DNA from: JAWKTM01 sp041399085
Lineage (GTDB): Bacteria > Planctomycetota > Planctomycetia > Pirellulales > Pirellulaceae
DNA: 64,000 nt
Direction of reading: 5' to 3'
Assembly (NCBI GenBank): GCA_041399085.1
Contig: JAWKTM010000016.1
Coordinates: 62,001-126,000 of the forward strand
Part shown: positions 1 through 9,608 of the stretch, piece after piece
Layout: each line of letters begins with the position of its first letter
How positions within the stretch are numbered: position 1 is the first letter of the stretch
Notes under the pieces: generated by a model
Told to the model about the DNA's origin: nothing
Database searches by the model: none
Seen by the model: only the letters and a program-made list of their open reading frames with translations
Position numbers and translations under genes: made by a program

Positions 1-237
1 TACTATATGCACGGTTTGGGCCATCCGCTCGGTCTGGATGTACACGATGTGGGATTCGCCAACGAACCGTTCGCGCCGGGATGGGTGCTGACGGTCGAGC
101 CGGGCATCTACATCCCCGAAGAAGGATTTGGGGTGCGTTTAGAGAACGATATCGTTGTCACCGAGCAAGGACCGGTCGACTTAATGGCTCACATTCCGCT
201 CGAAGCCGACGAAATCGAAGCCGCCATGAACTCGTGA
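1..237 (+). CDS. M24-family aminopeptidase (Xaa-Pro type), C-terminal fragment
   Basis: The reading frame is already open at the window edge, so only about the last 78 residues are present. Three conserved stretches of the pita-bread metallopeptidase fold are visible in order: HGLGHPLGLDVHD, with a metal-binding His; VEPGIYIP, with a metal-binding Glu; and VRLENDIVVT, with the last metal Glu. This order is that of the C-terminal half of M24B Xaa-Pro aminopeptidases or dipeptidases, which remove N-terminal residues ahead of proline using a dinuclear metal centre. The preserved metal ligands suggest an active enzyme. Substrate cannot be judged from this fragment. The gene ends 69 bp before the HtrA-type protease start. 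Confidence 0.85.
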   Translation, partial: YYMHGLGHPLGLDVHDVGFANEPFAPGWVLTVEPGIYIPEEGFGVRLENDIVVTEQGPVDLMAHIPLEADEIEAAMNS

Positions 238-306
238 TCCTCGCCTTTCGATGGAAAGGTGTTAGCCCCGGATCGCAAAGCAAACGACCATAAGGAGAGC
301 TTGAGT

Positions 307-1575
307 ATGAGACGGTATATCATCCTCTGCACAGTTTCCGCCTTTCTCGGATCCATATTTGCCTTTGCGTTGACGCAAATGGTGTTGGAGCCGCCAACGG
401 TCGCGGATGATGGAGCGGCAAAACGCGAGAGTGCCGCGGCATTGGAAACGCCGAGTTCGGTTCGTGAAAGTGAGACATCGGCGAATTCGCCTCCGCCCAA
501 CCGATTGGCCCAGCGCGGTCCGGTCCGAGCGGCCGAGTCGCCGACAGTCCACGGCGGCGCGACGCCGTTTGAACCGCCTGCGGATCGTTTTACCGCCGAG
601 GAGCAAGTGAATATCAGCGTCTATGAGAACGTAAATCGTAGTGTGGTGAACATCACCACCAAGTCGGTGCGGGGCGATGCCTTTTTCTTCGAAGAGATGA
701 CGACCGAAGGATCGGGATCCGGTTCCGTGTTGGATAAGGAAGGTCATATTCTTACCAACTTTCACGTCATCGAAGGCGCGCAGGAAGCTCGTGTAACGCT
801 CTTCAACGGCGAATCTTTCGTCGCCGGGATCGTGGGGCAAGATCCCGACAATGATATGGCGGTGCTGCGAATCGAGGCCCCGGCCGACGTGCTTTTTCCG
901 GTGACATTGGGAGATTCGGGCTATCTCAAAGTTGGTCAGAAGATCTACGCCATTGGGAATCCTTTTGGGCTGGAACGCACGCTGACCGTGGGGATCATTT
1001 CCAGCTTGAATCGACAACTGCCATCGCGCAATCGACGCATGATGAAATCCATTATCCAAATCGACGCGGCGCTCAATCGCGGCAACTCGGGCGGTCCCCT
1101 GCTGAACAGTCACAGTGAGCTGATTGGCATGAACACGGCGATCGCCAGCAGCACGGGCGAGAACACGGGCGTCGGGTTTGCTATTCCGGTCAGCACGATA
1201 CGGCGAGTGGTCCCGCAACTCATCGAGAACGGCCGCGTCATCCGTCCGGAAATTGGCATCACCCGGGTGTTGCAAACCGAAGGGGGCTTAGTCATCGTAA
1301 GCGTGGCGGACGGCGGTCCGGCGGATCAGGCTGGCTTACAAGGCTTCAAGGCCGTGCGGACTCAACGCCGCCGCGGTCCGTTTGTTTATGAAGAAACTCG
1401 TATCGACAAGAGCAGCGCGGACATAATCACGGCCATTGATGGACAACAAGTTCGTACGGCCGACGAGTTGTTGACGATTATCGAAAACCATAAACCGGGC
1501 GAGCGGGTCGTTGTCACGGTTGTTCGTCAGAACGACATTGTCGAAGTGCCCGTGGTTTTAGGCGAGGATCGGTAG
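307..1575 (+). CDS. htrA: HtrA/DegP-type S1C serine protease with PDZ domain
   Basis: A 422-residue envelope protease. I chose the ATG at 307 because AAGGAG (292-297) precedes it; a longer GTG start at 259 has no such site. Residues 4-24 form a hydrophobic signal or membrane anchor, followed by a low-complexity linker to about residue 95. The trypsin-like domain shows the catalytic triad: His153 in NFHVIEG, Asp183 in DNDMAV and Ser261 in RGNSGGPL. A single C-terminal PDZ domain (about 315-420) carries a basic insertion, KAVRTQRRRG. HtrA proteins degrade or refold damaged periplasmic proteins, with PDZ domains recognising exposed C-termini. One PDZ plus an anchor resembles DegS/HtrA-like forms more than two-PDZ DegP. 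Confidence 0.93.
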   Translation: MRRYIILCTVSAFLGSIFAFALTQMVLEPPTVADDGAAKRESAAALETPSSVRESETSANSPPPNRLAQRGPVRAAESPTVHGGATPFEPPADRFTAEEQVNISVYENVNRSVVNITTKSVRGDAFFFEEMTTEGSGSGSVLDKEGHILTNFHVIEGAQEARVTLFNGESFVAGIVGQDPDNDMAVLRIEAPADVLFPVTLGDSGYLKVGQKIYAIGNPFGLERTLTVGIISSLNRQLPSRNRRMMKSIIQIDAALNRGNSGGPLLNSHSELIGMNTAIASSTGENTGVGFAIPVSTIRRVVPQLIENGRVIRPEIGITRVLQTEGGLVIVSVADGGPADQAGLQGFKAVRTQRRRGPFVYEETRIDKSSADIITAIDGQQVRTADELLTIIENHKPGERVVVTVVRQNDIVEVPVVLGEDR

Positions 1576-1704
1576 CGCATTCATAGTGCGTGGGAATTGG
1601 TGTCCGCAGTTGGTCAGTAAAGTCTCGTTGGCTGGTCCGAAGTGTGATAGTCAATGTGTGATAGTTATTGAAAGCAAGGCAGTTTACGTCAGGAGATACC
1701 ATTC

Positions 1705-2622
1705 GTGAAAGCGTTCATTTCCTTAGCCGCATCGCTGGCGTTCCTGTTGTCGCTACCAAACACGGGCTGGTCGGATGAAGCGGCCGTGCGCCAAACCCTG
1801 GAAAAATACATCGCGGCTTTCAATAGCAAAGACCTGAAGGCAGTCGCGTCCACTTGGGCCGCCAACGGCGTTCATATCGATCGCGAATCGGGAGCCAGGA
1901 CGGAAGGCCGTGACGCGATCATGGCCGATATTAAATCGGCATTCGAGCAGCAGCCGGCGCTACGTTTGGCTGGGCGGATTGATCAGATTCGGCTCCTCAA
2001 GTCGGATGTCGCCGCGGTCGAAGGTGAGACGAGCGTCGGAGCGCCTGGCGAAGCTCCGAGTGTCTCCGTATTCTCGGCACTGTTGGTGCTAGACAATGGG
2101 AGATGGACGATCCATTCCATCGAGGAGAGCGCCGCTCCGAATCCGGTTCAAGTGGGTGAGGCGCTACGAGGGCTGGAGTGGCTTGTCGGCCGCTGGGTAG
2201 ATGAGACCGAAGCGACTCGCGTGGATACCACCGTTCGCTGGTCCAGCAACGGAGCGTTTCTCATTCGTTCTTTCGCCGTGCGGAATGATGACAATGTCAC
2301 TCAACAGGGAACCCAAATCATCGGTTGGGATCCGCGCAGTCGCGAGATTCGATCGTGGTCCTTCAATTCCGATGGCTCATTCGGCGACGGCGTGTGGTCC
2401 AAGAACGGAGACGATTGGCTGATCCGCTCCAGTCAAACGCTGGCGGATGGTCGAGCCGCGACGGGCACTTATGTGCTGACGCGCGTCGACGAGAATGCCA
2501 TGCAGCTCAAGTTGATCGGTCACGAAATCGAAGGCGAGCCGCAACCGGCCAGCCCGACGGTTAAGGTCGTGCGGGCAACGGAACCGGCAAAGAATGAAAC
2601 TCCGTCCACATCAAGTAAGTAG
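1705..2622 (+). CDS. Secreted SnoaL/DUF4440-like protein
   Basis: A 305-residue protein with a signal peptide (residues 1-23, ending near NTGWSDEA). AGGAGA at about 1690 lies 10 bp ahead of the start. Residues 25-140 have the NTF2-like pattern of SnoaL/DUF4440 domains: VRQTLEKYIAAFNSKDLKAV, then EGRDAIMADIKSAF, then a strand-rich half. That fold makes a cone-shaped pocket used by small enzymes and ligand binders. Residues 150-290 are a second beta-rich segment (LEWLVGRWVDE, WSFNSDGSFGDGVW) resembling lipocalin-like DUF1579 domains. Planctomycetes often carry secreted two-part proteins like this. No catalytic residues can be assigned and the function is unknown. Confidence 0.75.
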   Translation: MKAFISLAASLAFLLSLPNTGWSDEAAVRQTLEKYIAAFNSKDLKAVASTWAANGVHIDRESGARTEGRDAIMADIKSAFEQQPALRLAGRIDQIRLLKSDVAAVEGETSVGAPGEAPSVSVFSALLVLDNGRWTIHSIEESAAPNPVQVGEALRGLEWLVGRWVDETEATRVDTTVRWSSNGAFLIRSFAVRNDDNVTQQGTQIIGWDPRSREIRSWSFNSDGSFGDGVWSKNGDDWLIRSSQTLADGRAATGTYVLTRVDENAMQLKLIGHEIEGEPQPASPTVKVVRATEPAKNETPSTSSK

Positions 2623-2650
2623 CAGCCATCAGTCGCTGGGAGGCATTGTT

Positions 2651-4360
2651 ATGTTAAGGTCTCTTCTATTAACGGTTATGGCTGTGAGTGCGTCCTTCGC
2701 TTGTGTGAATCAAGTCGACGCTCGCGGCGGATTTGGCGGTGGTGCGGGACGAGGCGGCGGCGCGGCCGGTGGGTTCGGCGGCGCCGGCGGTATGGCCCGC
2801 CCGGCGGCTCGACCCAGTGTGCCGTCATTGGGCGGAGGCGGAGCTAGTTTCAATCGACCCAATGTCAGTTTGCCAAGCGCGAGCCGACCAGCCGTGAGTC
2901 GACCTGCCACAAATATGCCGAGCACGAATTTTCCAAGTGCGGGGCTGAAGCCGAGCACTCGACCAGCTACGCAACCCGCACTGCCGTCGTCTCGCCCCAC
3001 GACGTTTCCGGGGGTCGGCGGTTCGGGAGCGACGACTCGGCCCGGCACGACGCTTCCGAGTACGGGAAGTCGACCGACGACGCGCCCGAGTGTCCCGAAT
3101 CTAGGCGGCGGCTCCTCCGGTGATCGCCCGTTTGTATCACCGCCATCCAATATCGGTTCTTCACGACCTGGTACTGTTCAACCTGGTACTGTTCGACCTG
3201 GTACTGTTCAACCTGGCAATGTCCGGCCGGGCGGAAGCCAACCGGGCCAAGCAACTCGGCCATCGCCAGGCGAACTGGGTGATTTTCTGCACATGGACAA
3301 GCCGGTGCGTCCCGAAACACTTCCCGGCAACTCGCGTCCGAATATCGAGCGGCCAGTGACAGGCGGCAACGTCGAACGTCCCGGCATTGGCAATCTACCC
3401 GGTGGCACACAACGCCCCGGTGTCACGCGCCCGGGTAACACGCGTCCCGGCGCCACGACGCGGCCGATTGATGTGGGCAGCATCAATCTTGGCCTCAACA
3501 ACAAGATCAGCGCGCGGCCTAATTGGGTCAGCATCAACTCGAATCGCATGATCAGCATCAACAATCGTTGGCAGACCCAGATCGCCGGCATCCAGAACTG
3601 GCCAACTCGTTATCCTGCTCGCATCAATTATTGGCATCACTGGGGAGACGGCGTTCGATACCATTGGGGACATCATTACCATAATTGGTTCGGCCGGGAT
3701 TGGTGGTACAGCCATCATCATCACTGGTGCGGCTGGCATTATGGATATTGGTTCAATCGGTATCCCTGGGGATATTGGTGGTCGACGCCTTCATACGCCA
3801 GTTGTGTGAACTGGTTCACTTGGACCGCCACGCCCGGTGTCTGGGCTCAGCCAATTTACTATGACTATGGCCAAGGTGGAAACGTTGTCTATCAGGACAA
3901 CTCGGTTTATATCAACGGCCAGCAGGTGGCGTCGGCCGACGAATTCGCGCAAAGTGCGATGGAGCTGGCGACCGTTCCACCGCCAGAGAATGAGGAAGTG
4001 GCGGCGGCCGCTGAGTGGATGCCGTTAGGCACCTTCGCCGTGTCGTCCGACGAAAAGGATGTCGAGCCGACGCGGACGATTCAATTGGCTGTTAATAAGG
4101 ACGGCGTGATTAGTGGTACGCTCTACAACTCGCAATCCGATCAAGCTTATTCGGTGCAAGGACAAGTCGACAAGCAAACGCAACGCGTCGCTTTCCGTGT
4201 CGGAGACAGCGACAAGGTGGTCGTGGAAACCGGCTTGTACAACCTCACCCAGGACGAGGCGCCGGCGCTGGTCCACTACGGTGCGGATCATGTCGAGAAT
4301 TGGTTGTTGGTGCGGTTGCAGAACAGCGAGGCCGAAGAGGCTGCCGCGACGCCAGAATAA
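2651..4360 (+). CDS. Secreted Gly/Pro-rich surface protein with His/Trp-rich core
   Basis: About 569 residues. The ATG at 2651 follows GGGAGG and opens a signal peptide (MLRSLLLTVMAVSASFACV). After it come a glycine-rich stretch (GGFGGGAGRGGGAAGG) and about 250 residues rich in Arg, Pro, Ser and Thr. A 15-bp tandem repeat (3163-3226) encodes alternating RPGTV/QPGTV/RPGTV/QPGNV. Residues about 320-380 are extraordinarily rich in His, Trp and Tyr (YHWGHHYHNW, YSHHHHWCGWHYGYW). The C-terminal 170 residues look like an ordinary folded domain. Similar planctomycete proteins have been annotated as mu-protocadherin-like surface proteins, a name based on composition. The His cluster could bind metal. 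It is convergent with the giant dockerin protein, 3 bp apart. Confidence 0.8.
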   Translation: MLRSLLLTVMAVSASFACVNQVDARGGFGGGAGRGGGAAGGFGGAGGMARPAARPSVPSLGGGGASFNRPNVSLPSASRPAVSRPATNMPSTNFPSAGLKPSTRPATQPALPSSRPTTFPGVGGSGATTRPGTTLPSTGSRPTTRPSVPNLGGGSSGDRPFVSPPSNIGSSRPGTVQPGTVRPGTVQPGNVRPGGSQPGQATRPSPGELGDFLHMDKPVRPETLPGNSRPNIERPVTGGNVERPGIGNLPGGTQRPGVTRPGNTRPGATTRPIDVGSINLGLNNKISARPNWVSINSNRMISINNRWQTQIAGIQNWPTRYPARINYWHHWGDGVRYHWGHHYHNWFGRDWWYSHHHHWCGWHYGYWFNRYPWGYWWSTPSYASCVNWFTWTATPGVWAQPIYYDYGQGGNVVYQDNSVYINGQQVASADEFAQSAMELATVPPPENEEVAAAAEWMPLGTFAVSSDEKDVEPTRTIQLAVNKDGVISGTLYNSQSDQAYSVQGQVDKQTQRVAFRVGDSDKVVVETGLYNLTQDEAPALVHYGADHVENWLLVRLQNSEAEEAAATPE

Positions 4361-4363
4361 TTA

Positions 4364-7300
4364 TCATCGCGCGGGTCGAGATTCGGGCCATTCGGCAAAC
4401 ACTTGCGTCAAAGCCTCGCGCCAGTTGGCTATCAGAACGCGACGCCGTGATTCAAAGGTTTCGCCCAGCGCATGAGAAAGAGTTCGCGTTCGGTCGGCGA
4501 GCGAACGCGAAGCCGCGCTACTGCCAATATCATTCGTGTGAGCTGAGCTCTTGACGTCGAACGCGGACAATTTAATCAGTGCCGAACGCACCAATGGTAG
4601 CACGATCGGCGTTTCCTGGTTGCCAGCCACCTCGAGCGCTGGCGATGCAGTAGCAAATGTAGGATTGGCGGAGTTCACGGATTCCGAGTCGGCCGATTCG
4701 CCTTCTCCCAACGGTCGTGTGTTCAAGAAAGTAACCACGATCGCCACGTCGATGGGCGACAGGGAATTGTCTCCCGAAACGTCAATGTACCCCGGAATCG
4801 AAGTCGAGCCGGTTGGCATATCACCCAGAGGCCGTGCCGAATCGAGATTGATGGCGTTAATGACCAACAAGGCGTCGATCGGGGAGACTTGACTATCATT
4901 GTTCACGTCTTCACGACGGACCGGATTCCGCCACGGATTATCCACGAATCCTGGCGCGGACACGATCTGAACGACTCCGTCCGTCGCGCCATCTTGATCG
5001 ATAGGTGCTCCGTCCTTAATCAAAACGGCCATGTGATCCGCGAAAACCGCTGCGCCGACACCGGTGCCGGACATGAATCGCTGCCACGGTTCGCCCTGAG
5101 CCATATCATATTGATAGTAGGTATTCAGATTGGCTGATCCACTATGCGATATGCTAACCGTGGCCGACTCGGGATAGTCCACCATGTTAAGTTGATAAGA
5201 CAACAAACCCAGTGGAAACTGAGCCGAAGCAGCCCCGCCGCTGGGACTTGGCGCGGGCATTACACTCACTTGCTGAAAGACACTTCCCTCGGTCGTTACC
5301 GCGTTCCAATACTCATCCCCCTCGGCGGTTGGCAGCGAGATCACGTGCGGTTGCTGTCGATCGGGCGTGCCGTCGTTGTTCATGTCTCCGCCATTTGGCG
5401 CGGCGTCTTCGACCGTATCGAGTACACCGTCCAAGTCCAGGTCGTCTACCAATCCGACTGTAACGGTGAATGGCATCTCGACATATCCGCCCTCGGCGTC
5501 GTACGCGCTCAGATAGATTTCGCTCCGGCCAAACGCATCTGCCGCCAACGTAAAGACAAGCTGCCGATTCGCGCCGCTGCCTTGAATGTCGACCGATTCG
5601 AACAGTGACGGGTTCGAGGTCGGCGCGAACACGTTGATGGCCGTGACGTCGCTGTCCGGATCACTCAATTGCAGATCGACCGTGTAAGGACCGGAATTCT
5701 GTCGGAAAAATTGATCGGGCACGGGCAACGCGCTGGGTGGTGAGTTGCTGCCGAATACCGTTACCGTCACGGTGGCCGTGTCGGACGCTCCGAAGCGATC
5801 GGTGACCTCATAGGTGAACGTGTCCACCAATTCTTCGTTCTCTACCATCGCCGATAACTCGGCAGAAAACTGTGGTTGATATAAGATCTCGCCGCCCTGA
5901 ATCGTCAGCTTCGCTCCCCGCGCGCTCATTGGCGGAACCGACTTGACGCGCAGAAAATCGTTGTTGTCGATATCCGTGTCGTTCCAAGTTGGGTCGATCG
6001 TGGCGTCAGTCGAGTCGTTTGCGAACTCTTCGTCATCTTGGGCAATCGGCGGATCGTTCACACCCTGAATCACAATCGTATGCTTGGCTGTGTCGAACAA
6101 CGCGCCATACTTCGTAGCCTGAAAGTCAATCACATCGGTCAGCGTCTCGCCGGCCCCCAACTCTTGAAACTCGATCGCTTGAGTCGGATCATAAGAGAAA
6201 TGGCCGTCCGAGTCCGAAACGCTGACGTCCATTCCTAACATGGAAACTGGGTTGTAGCCCGAAACAAACACGTTCGAGTCGGCTGCGTCTGTCGAACTGA
6301 GCAAAGTCGCCTGGTTGCCGCTGATTGCGGTGTTGGCTGGAAACGGCCCCGACTGGCTATCGCCGGCTATGAAGCTGTCGGCTTTCACATAGATCACATT
6401 GTTCGTCGCCGAAGCATCATTGCTGTTTCCGAAAGCCAATTGGACCTTCACATAGTTGGCCCACTCGGGCTTGTCCGACAACTGAGAGATACGAGCCACC
6501 ACATCGCGGCTGTTCCAGTAGACTCCCAAGGCATCGGAGCCGGCCGACACCATAACCGGCGCGATCTGGCTGTCATCCTTATCAGCGACCCAATATAAAT
6601 CCATCGTGGCCACGGGTTGTGTCACATCATTGCCGGGCGTCATCGGTTTGCCAACAATGGCGGCCGAAACATCGAACTGCCCTCCATTGGCATCCACGAC
6701 CGGTTCGGGAGCATTCGCCGTATAACTGACCGGCTCCCAATCATCGGGCAACAACGTCGTCACATCCGGCAGTACGAACTCCACGGCCACATCGGTCGCT
6801 TGGTTTTCCGCATACAGAACCGGCGCTGGCGGGAAATTGATGTCGATCGAGAAACTGCCTTGCTGGGAATAAGCCACTGAAACTTGATTCGTTGCAGGAT
6901 CGAACGTGCCGTCCCCTTCGCCCGAGAACAGCCGCGGCCAAGGCGGATCGGGAGCCGGACAGAACCCGCCGGTCAGATCGCGATAGCTTGTATACTCCGT
7001 CGAAAACACGGGCGTCGACGTACCGCGAAACTGCTTGGCGGCCGCATCCAACGTGAAATTCCAGCGGCCGTCTTCACGCACCGTATACGTCGAGCAGCCG
7101 ATCCAGCCGCCGCCGAACCGCACCCGATCGCTGCCGTTGCCGATCGCCGTGGCCCGCACGAACCCCGATCCATCCGTCGGGCTGGTCCAAATTACATGGC
7201 CATCCGTGCTGTTAAACGTCCCGGCGTCGATGCGATCCTCGTACTCCGTTTCCTGATACAGATACGAATACGTGCCGCTCAGCGAGAAATCGTCCTCGCG

Positions 7301-7465
7301 AAAATCGTGTTGGACCACCGCCGCAGCGGTCAGCAGGCGACGCGGTTCGCAAGTCTCGAACAGCAATCTGCGGTTTGATTTTCGGGGTCGCTTGTGACGA
7401 GGCGGGGAGTTCGTCGAGGTGGGGAGGGCGGCGAAGCGAAACGCGCCGAGGAATCTGCAAGGCAT
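4364..7465 (-). CDS. Large planctomycete secreted protein with cadherin-like repeats and type I dockerin
   Basis: A 1033-residue secreted protein. The N-terminus is a basic stretch followed by LLFETCEPRRLLTA, the planctomycete-specific export motif. Residues 300-480 look like cadherin/VCBS-type beta sandwiches (DVSVSDSDGHFSYDP; VIQGVNDPPIAQDDE). Another tandem sandwich pair follows (VTVTVFGSNSPPSALPVPD). A calcium-type Asp-rich stretch, DDLDLDGVLDTVEDAAPNGG, lies near residue 680. Residues about 853-920 form a type I dockerin with two EF-like loops, DVNNDSQVSPIDALLVIN and DVSGDNSLSPIDVAIVVTFL, which would dock to a cohesin partner on the surface. The last 100 residues are low complexity. No catalytic domain was recognised, so a structural or adhesive role is likely. 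Confidence 0.88.
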   Translation of the reverse strand: MPCRFLGAFRFAALPTSTNSPPRHKRPRKSNRRLLFETCEPRRLLTAAAVVQHDFREDDFSLSGTYSYLYQETEYEDRIDAGTFNSTDGHVIWTSPTDGSGFVRATAIGNGSDRVRFGGGWIGCSTYTVREDGRWNFTLDAAAKQFRGTSTPVFSTEYTSYRDLTGGFCPAPDPPWPRLFSGEGDGTFDPATNQVSVAYSQQGSFSIDINFPPAPVLYAENQATDVAVEFVLPDVTTLLPDDWEPVSYTANAPEPVVDANGGQFDVSAAIVGKPMTPGNDVTQPVATMDLYWVADKDDSQIAPVMVSAGSDALGVYWNSRDVVARISQLSDKPEWANYVKVQLAFGNSNDASATNNVIYVKADSFIAGDSQSGPFPANTAISGNQATLLSSTDAADSNVFVSGYNPVSMLGMDVSVSDSDGHFSYDPTQAIEFQELGAGETLTDVIDFQATKYGALFDTAKHTIVIQGVNDPPIAQDDEEFANDSTDATIDPTWNDTDIDNNDFLRVKSVPPMSARGAKLTIQGGEILYQPQFSAELSAMVENEELVDTFTYEVTDRFGASDTATVTVTVFGSNSPPSALPVPDQFFRQNSGPYTVDLQLSDPDSDVTAINVFAPTSNPSLFESVDIQGSGANRQLVFTLAADAFGRSEIYLSAYDAEGGYVEMPFTVTVGLVDDLDLDGVLDTVEDAAPNGGDMNNDGTPDRQQPHVISLPTAEGDEYWNAVTTEGSVFQQVSVMPAPSPSGGAASAQFPLGLLSYQLNMVDYPESATVSISHSGSANLNTYYQYDMAQGEPWQRFMSGTGVGAAVFADHMAVLIKDGAPIDQDGATDGVVQIVSAPGFVDNPWRNPVRREDVNNDSQVSPIDALLVINAINLDSARPLGDMPTGSTSIPGYIDVSGDNSLSPIDVAIVVTFLNTRPLGEGESADSESVNSANPTFATASPALEVAGNQETPIVLPLVRSALIKLSAFDVKSSAHTNDIGSSAASRSLADRTRTLSHALGETFESRRRVLIANWREALTQVFAEWPESRPAR

Positions 7466-7608
7466 AAAAGGCTCTCAAAGGTCAGTGGGCTTGGCCGTTT
7501 CTTCGAGAATAGTCCGACCCTAAAAACAACTCAACGAAGCGGTTTGTCGTAGCCAAGTCCCGACCGCGAGCGAACCGCGTCGCTTGGCGATCCCGCCGCC
7601 CGACAACT

Positions 7609-8964
7609 ATGCTGGATTGCTCTCAATCTGTCGGAGTCGCGTTCGTGGCGCATGGAAATCGTTGGATTATCGTCGTCGTTCTGCTGTTGGTCGTGTCGTT
7701 GGTTTTCAACCTCGGCATGCTCGCCTATGCCGCCGGCGCGTCGCTATTGCTGCTGGCCATCGCCCGTTGGCTGACGATGCATTGGATTCACAGCCTCACC
7801 GCCACGCGCGACTGCAACCGCTTGGTCGCGGAAATCGGCGACCGAGTGGCCGTGAACGTCAAAGTCCAGAACACCAGCAAGCTGCCGATCCCCTGGCTGT
7901 TGCTGGAAGACCTGTTGCCCCGCCGGGCGTTGGCCATCAGCCCGCCCAGCCTCGACGTCCAAGGCACGCGGATCAAGCTGTCGATGCTGCGAGGCCGCGA
8001 CGCCAAGGTGCTGGCCTACCAAATGGATTGCAACCGGCGAGGCTATTTCCAGATCGGCCCGCTCGTGCTGGAGACCGGCGACCTGTTCGGCCTGTTCCGC
8101 CGCTACCGAGTCGGCGCGGAACCGGTCTTCTTGCTGGTCTATCCCAAAGTCACTCCGCTCGAAGGTTTCGATCTCGCCTCGCGCCGCCCAATCGGCGAAG
8201 TGAGAATGACCTACCGGTTATATGAGGATCCCACGCGAATCGCCGGTGTTCGGCAATACGAACCGGGCGACTCGCTGAATCGTGTGAATTGGAAAGCCAC
8301 GGCTCGCACGGGGATGTTGCAAAGCAAAGTGTATGAGCCGTCGAGTGTGGCGGGGGCGACTCTGTTATTAGAGTTTCATACCGCCGAACATGATTCGGCC
8401 CACGAACCCTACCGCAGCGAACTGGCCGTCTCGGCCGCCGCGTCGATTGCCAATGCTTTATATGAAGTGGGCCAACAGTTCGGTCTCATAACCAATGCTC
8501 GCGACGCGGCCGATCGCGTGCGCCACGAAGGCTGGCGCGGAGATATGAGAACGCGCCAAGCCGCCCGGCGCAGCGCCGCGATGCTGGCCACCAGCGACCG
8601 GCTGCGACCCATAGTGTTGCCGGCGGAACGCGGCCCCGAGCAATTACGACGAGTGTTAGAAACCTTAGCGCGAGTCGAGCTGACCGACGGCCTCGATCTG
8701 GCTCAACTGGTATCCGAAACCACCAGCCGCATGCCGCGCGATGCCACGGTGGTGGCGATCCTGCCTCGCGTTCAGGTGGAAACGGCGATCGTTCTGGGGT
8801 TGCTCAAGAAACGCGGTTTCGCCGTTTCGGCCATTATCAACACCTTCGACCCCAACGACTTCGCCGCCGCCTCGGGCCCGCTATTGGCGCAAGGCATCGA
8901 CACCCACCACCTCCGCGACGAAACCTCGATCCCCACCATCTGCCGGAATTTCGTGTTGCGGTAA
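7609..8964 (+). CDS. DUF58 domain protein
   Basis: A 451-residue membrane-associated protein. Two hydrophobic helices lie at residues 18-33 and 34-53. A beta-rich DUF58 region follows: IGDRVAVNVKVQNTSKLPIP, then RRGYFQIGPLVLETGDLFGL, then the family hallmark RQYEPGDSLNRVNWKATART near residue 225. The tail is VWA-like. DUF58 proteins are usually encoded with a MoxR AAA+ ATPase and a transglutaminase or DUF4129 membrane protein, and are thought to serve protein-complex assembly or envelope stress. A DUF4129 gene lies 2.8 kb downstream, but no MoxR gene is in view. The last 16 codons belong to a sequence that is reduplicated downstream. No clear ribosome site precedes the ATG at 7609. Confidence 0.88.
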   Translation: MLDCSQSVGVAFVAHGNRWIIVVVLLLVVSLVFNLGMLAYAAGASLLLLAIARWLTMHWIHSLTATRDCNRLVAEIGDRVAVNVKVQNTSKLPIPWLLLEDLLPRRALAISPPSLDVQGTRIKLSMLRGRDAKVLAYQMDCNRRGYFQIGPLVLETGDLFGLFRRYRVGAEPVFLLVYPKVTPLEGFDLASRRPIGEVRMTYRLYEDPTRIAGVRQYEPGDSLNRVNWKATARTGMLQSKVYEPSSVAGATLLLEFHTAEHDSAHEPYRSELAVSAAASIANALYEVGQQFGLITNARDAADRVRHEGWRGDMRTRQAARRSAAMLATSDRLRPIVLPAERGPEQLRRVLETLARVELTDGLDLAQLVSETTSRMPRDATVVAILPRVQVETAIVLGLLKKRGFAVSAIINTFDPNDFAAASGPLLAQGIDTHHLRDETSIPTICRNFVLR

Positions 8965-9005
8965 CAATCGCCTTTCGTCACCCATAGTCGCCTTTCGTCA
9001 CTTAT

Positions 9006-9117
9006 AGTCGCCTTTTGCTCCGCGAAAGTAGCGTCCGTCTTCCATAATCGTCGCTACGATCGCCTGAGTTACTCGCTGTTTCAAATCCATCGCAACTTTC
9101 GCGGGCGAAAGGCGACT
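9006..9117. mobile_element. Palindrome-ended (REPIN/MITE-like) element, copy 1
   Basis: The left end AGTCGCCTTTTGCTCCGCGA and the right end, reading TTTCGCGGGCGAAAGGCGACT, are inverted repeats, and each end is also an imperfect hairpin. The element is 112 bp and non-coding. It follows two half-sites (near 8970 and 8987) of the same family. Confidence 0.7.
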
Positions 9118-9255
9118 ATCTCTGGTCGTTGACCGGCCTGTGTCGCCGGTTGGCTTCCGATCGACGGTCAGCCTCAACCACTCTTCGGCGAAATCACGAT
9201 CCCCAGCATCTGCCGGAATTTCGTGCTGCGGTAACAATCGCCTTTCGTCACTTAT

Positions 9256-9366
9256 AGTCGCCTTTCGCTCGGCGAAGTAGCGTCCGTCTTCGCCGGCTTC
9301 GGTACGATTGCCTGGATTACTCGCAGTTCCAAATCCATCGCGACTTTCGCGGAGCGAAAGGCGACT
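9256..9366. mobile_element. Palindrome-ended element, copy 2
   Basis: Same inverted ends as copy 1; the right end is intact (CGCGACTTTCGCGGAGCGAA) and the left end lacks a few bases. The interior (TCTTCGCCGGCTTCGGTACG) is shared with copies 3 and 4. It sits inside the tandem array. Confidence 0.7.
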
Positions 9367-9505
9367 ATTCGAGGCGAGTGACCTTAGGGAGTGTCGCCGG
9401 CTGCTGGCTTCCGATCGGCGGTCAATCTCAACCACTCTTCGGCGAAATCACGATCCCCCAGCATCTGCCGGAATTTCGTGCTGGAACAATCGCCTTCGTC
9501 ACTTA

Positions 9506-9608
9506 AGTCGCCTGCCCGGAAAGTAGCGTCCGTCTTCGCCGGCGTTCGGTACGATTGCCTGGATTACTGCAGTTCCAAATCCATCGCGACTTTCGCGGGC
9601 AGGCGACT
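9506..9608. mobile_element. Palindrome-ended element, copy 3 (deleted tips)
   Basis: Both hairpin tips have lost bases: the left end reads CGCCTGCCCGGAAAGTAGCG and the right end TTTCGCGGGCAGGCGACT. The interior matches copy 2. The losses at both tips are compensatory (GCCCG on one side, CGGGC on the other), so pairing between the two ends is kept. Confidence 0.6.
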
